Assembly (NCBI GenBank): GCA_902760955.1
Contig: CACWIG010000015.1
Span: forward strand, 1 to 33,441
DNA from: an uncultured Ruminococcus sp.
Lineage (GTDB): Bacteria; Bacillota; Clostridia; Monoglobales; Monoglobaceae
DNA length: 33,441 nucleotides
Direction of reading: 5' to 3'
In this document: piece after piece, positions 33,124-33,441 of the stretch
Numbering within the stretch: the stretch's first letter is position 1
How the letters are laid out: the number at the start of each line of letters is the position of its first letter
Made by a program: the position numbers and the translations under genes
The notes under the pieces: generated by a model
The model's input: only the letters and a program-made list of their open reading frames with translations
Database searches by the model: none
What the model was told of the DNA's origin: nothing

Positions 33124-33282
33124 TGAAAACACCTCCAAAAAGTCTTTGCCGAATTATTTATAAAATAAAAAAACGGCCGCACCAAAAGTACACCGCAATA
33201 ATCATATAAAATAAAAATTAAATGACAGCCCTTTTGCCTTATAGCTGAGGGGAGAAGCGGTTTACTTCTGCTTTACCAAAAT
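33124..33282 (-). promoter_or_regulatory. Leader of the infC operon, candidate L20 leader
   Basis: The roughly 150-nt untranslated leader contains GCAGAAGTAAACCGCTTCTC near its start, as in Firmicutes infC leaders that bind L20. Near 33161-33198 there is a GC-rich segment followed by eight T's on the minus strand, which may be an attenuator; its stem is weak by eye. The assignment as an L20 leader rests on memory of the family and on position. Confidence 0.45.
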
Positions 33283-33311
33283 ATATTATCATAGGTTTTC
33301 ACATATGTCAA
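33283..33311 (-). promoter_or_regulatory. Sigma-A promoter of infC-rpmI-rplT
   Basis: Consensus TTGACA (33306-33311) and TAATAT (33283-33288) are 17 bp apart on the minus strand. Confidence 0.8.
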
Positions 33312-33352
33312 GGCTTTTTTGAAAAATTTTTCTAAAATATTGTCTGTAGTTG

Positions 33353-33395
33353 TCAAACATATGTTACATTTACACTCAAAAAAGTGATAACATAG
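33353..33395. repeat. Dispersed 40-bp repeat, copy 2
   Basis: It contains ATATGTTACATTTACACT and CAAAAAAGTGATAA, closely matching 11327-11367. It lies outside the infC promoter, near the right edge. The rest of 33396-33441 shows nothing I can name. Confidence 0.55.
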
Positions 33396-33441
33396 TTTTG
33401 CTTAAATCCCATAACTGCTTTTAAACTTAAATCGGATTGTC

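Noticed and set aside
1-33441. CRISPR arrays, tRNA or rRNA genes, replication origin
   Set aside because: No regularly spaced repeats, no tRNA-like cloverleaf with CCA-adjacent stems, and no DnaA-box cluster was seen by eye.

Overview
The window looks like chromosomal DNA from a low-GC Gram-positive anaerobe of the class Clostridia, probably a gut species. The basis is a CotJC-type spore-coat relic, rubrerythrin/rubredoxin genes, Firmicutes-type riboswitches and ribosomal operon leader, strong AGGAGG ribosome sites, sigma-A promoters with 16-17 bp spacing, and plant-glycan enzymes. I see no plasmid or phage backbone and no tRNA or rRNA gene.

Layout. (1) 1-1.5 kb: the start of a gene that leaves the window, two small unrecognised genes and a 5'-truncated cotJC. 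(2) 1.6-4.8 kb, minus strand: an oxygen/redox-defence cluster. A Crp/Fnr regulator is followed by thioredoxin, a double-rubredoxin protein and a ferredoxin-rubrerythrin fusion; a small ORF may precede the regulator. (3) 4.8-11.2 kb, plus strand: a decayed galactoside locus with a GH36 alpha-galactosidase, tsaD, galactose mutarotase, an AraC fragment, a glycoside-hydrolase-like pseudogene with a stop and a frameshift, and a second cotJC scrap. (4) 11.4-13.3 kb: TPP riboswitch, attenuator and thiC. (5) 13.3-18.7 kb: an 856-residue FAD/rhodanese/sirohaem-sulfite-reductase/ferredoxin fusion, translationally coupled to a FecCD-type ABC importer. (6) 18.75-21.65 kb: a fucO-type alcohol dehydrogenase gene split by 1,652 bp that carry a glycerophosphodiester phosphodiesterase gene and a polysaccharide deacetylase gene. 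(7) 21.7-33.3 kb, minus strand: from the right, infC-rpmI-rplT, a THF riboswitch with folT, trmH, dprA, topA, trmFO, then a GH26-like hydrolase, a serine hydrolase and an EamA transporter.

The most unusual structure is the fucO interruption. Both inserted genes end in the same 26-nt motif (23 of 26 identical), each copy finishes in CAAT, and CAAT is also the sequence at the left junction. Removing the insert between the CAAT copies restores an uninterrupted fucO reading frame, including a methionine codon that the insertion splits. The insert contains no recombinase. This looks like two gene cassettes inserted in tandem by something acting in trans. The mechanism is inference; the boundaries, shared motif and restored frame are visible in the sequence.

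Other notable features are two copies of a 79-101 bp palindromic repeat, a class-II-like Crp/Fnr operator in front of trxA, a THF riboswitch whose downstream anti-Shine-Dalgarno can pair with the folT ribosome site, and an apparent AUA start codon in infC.
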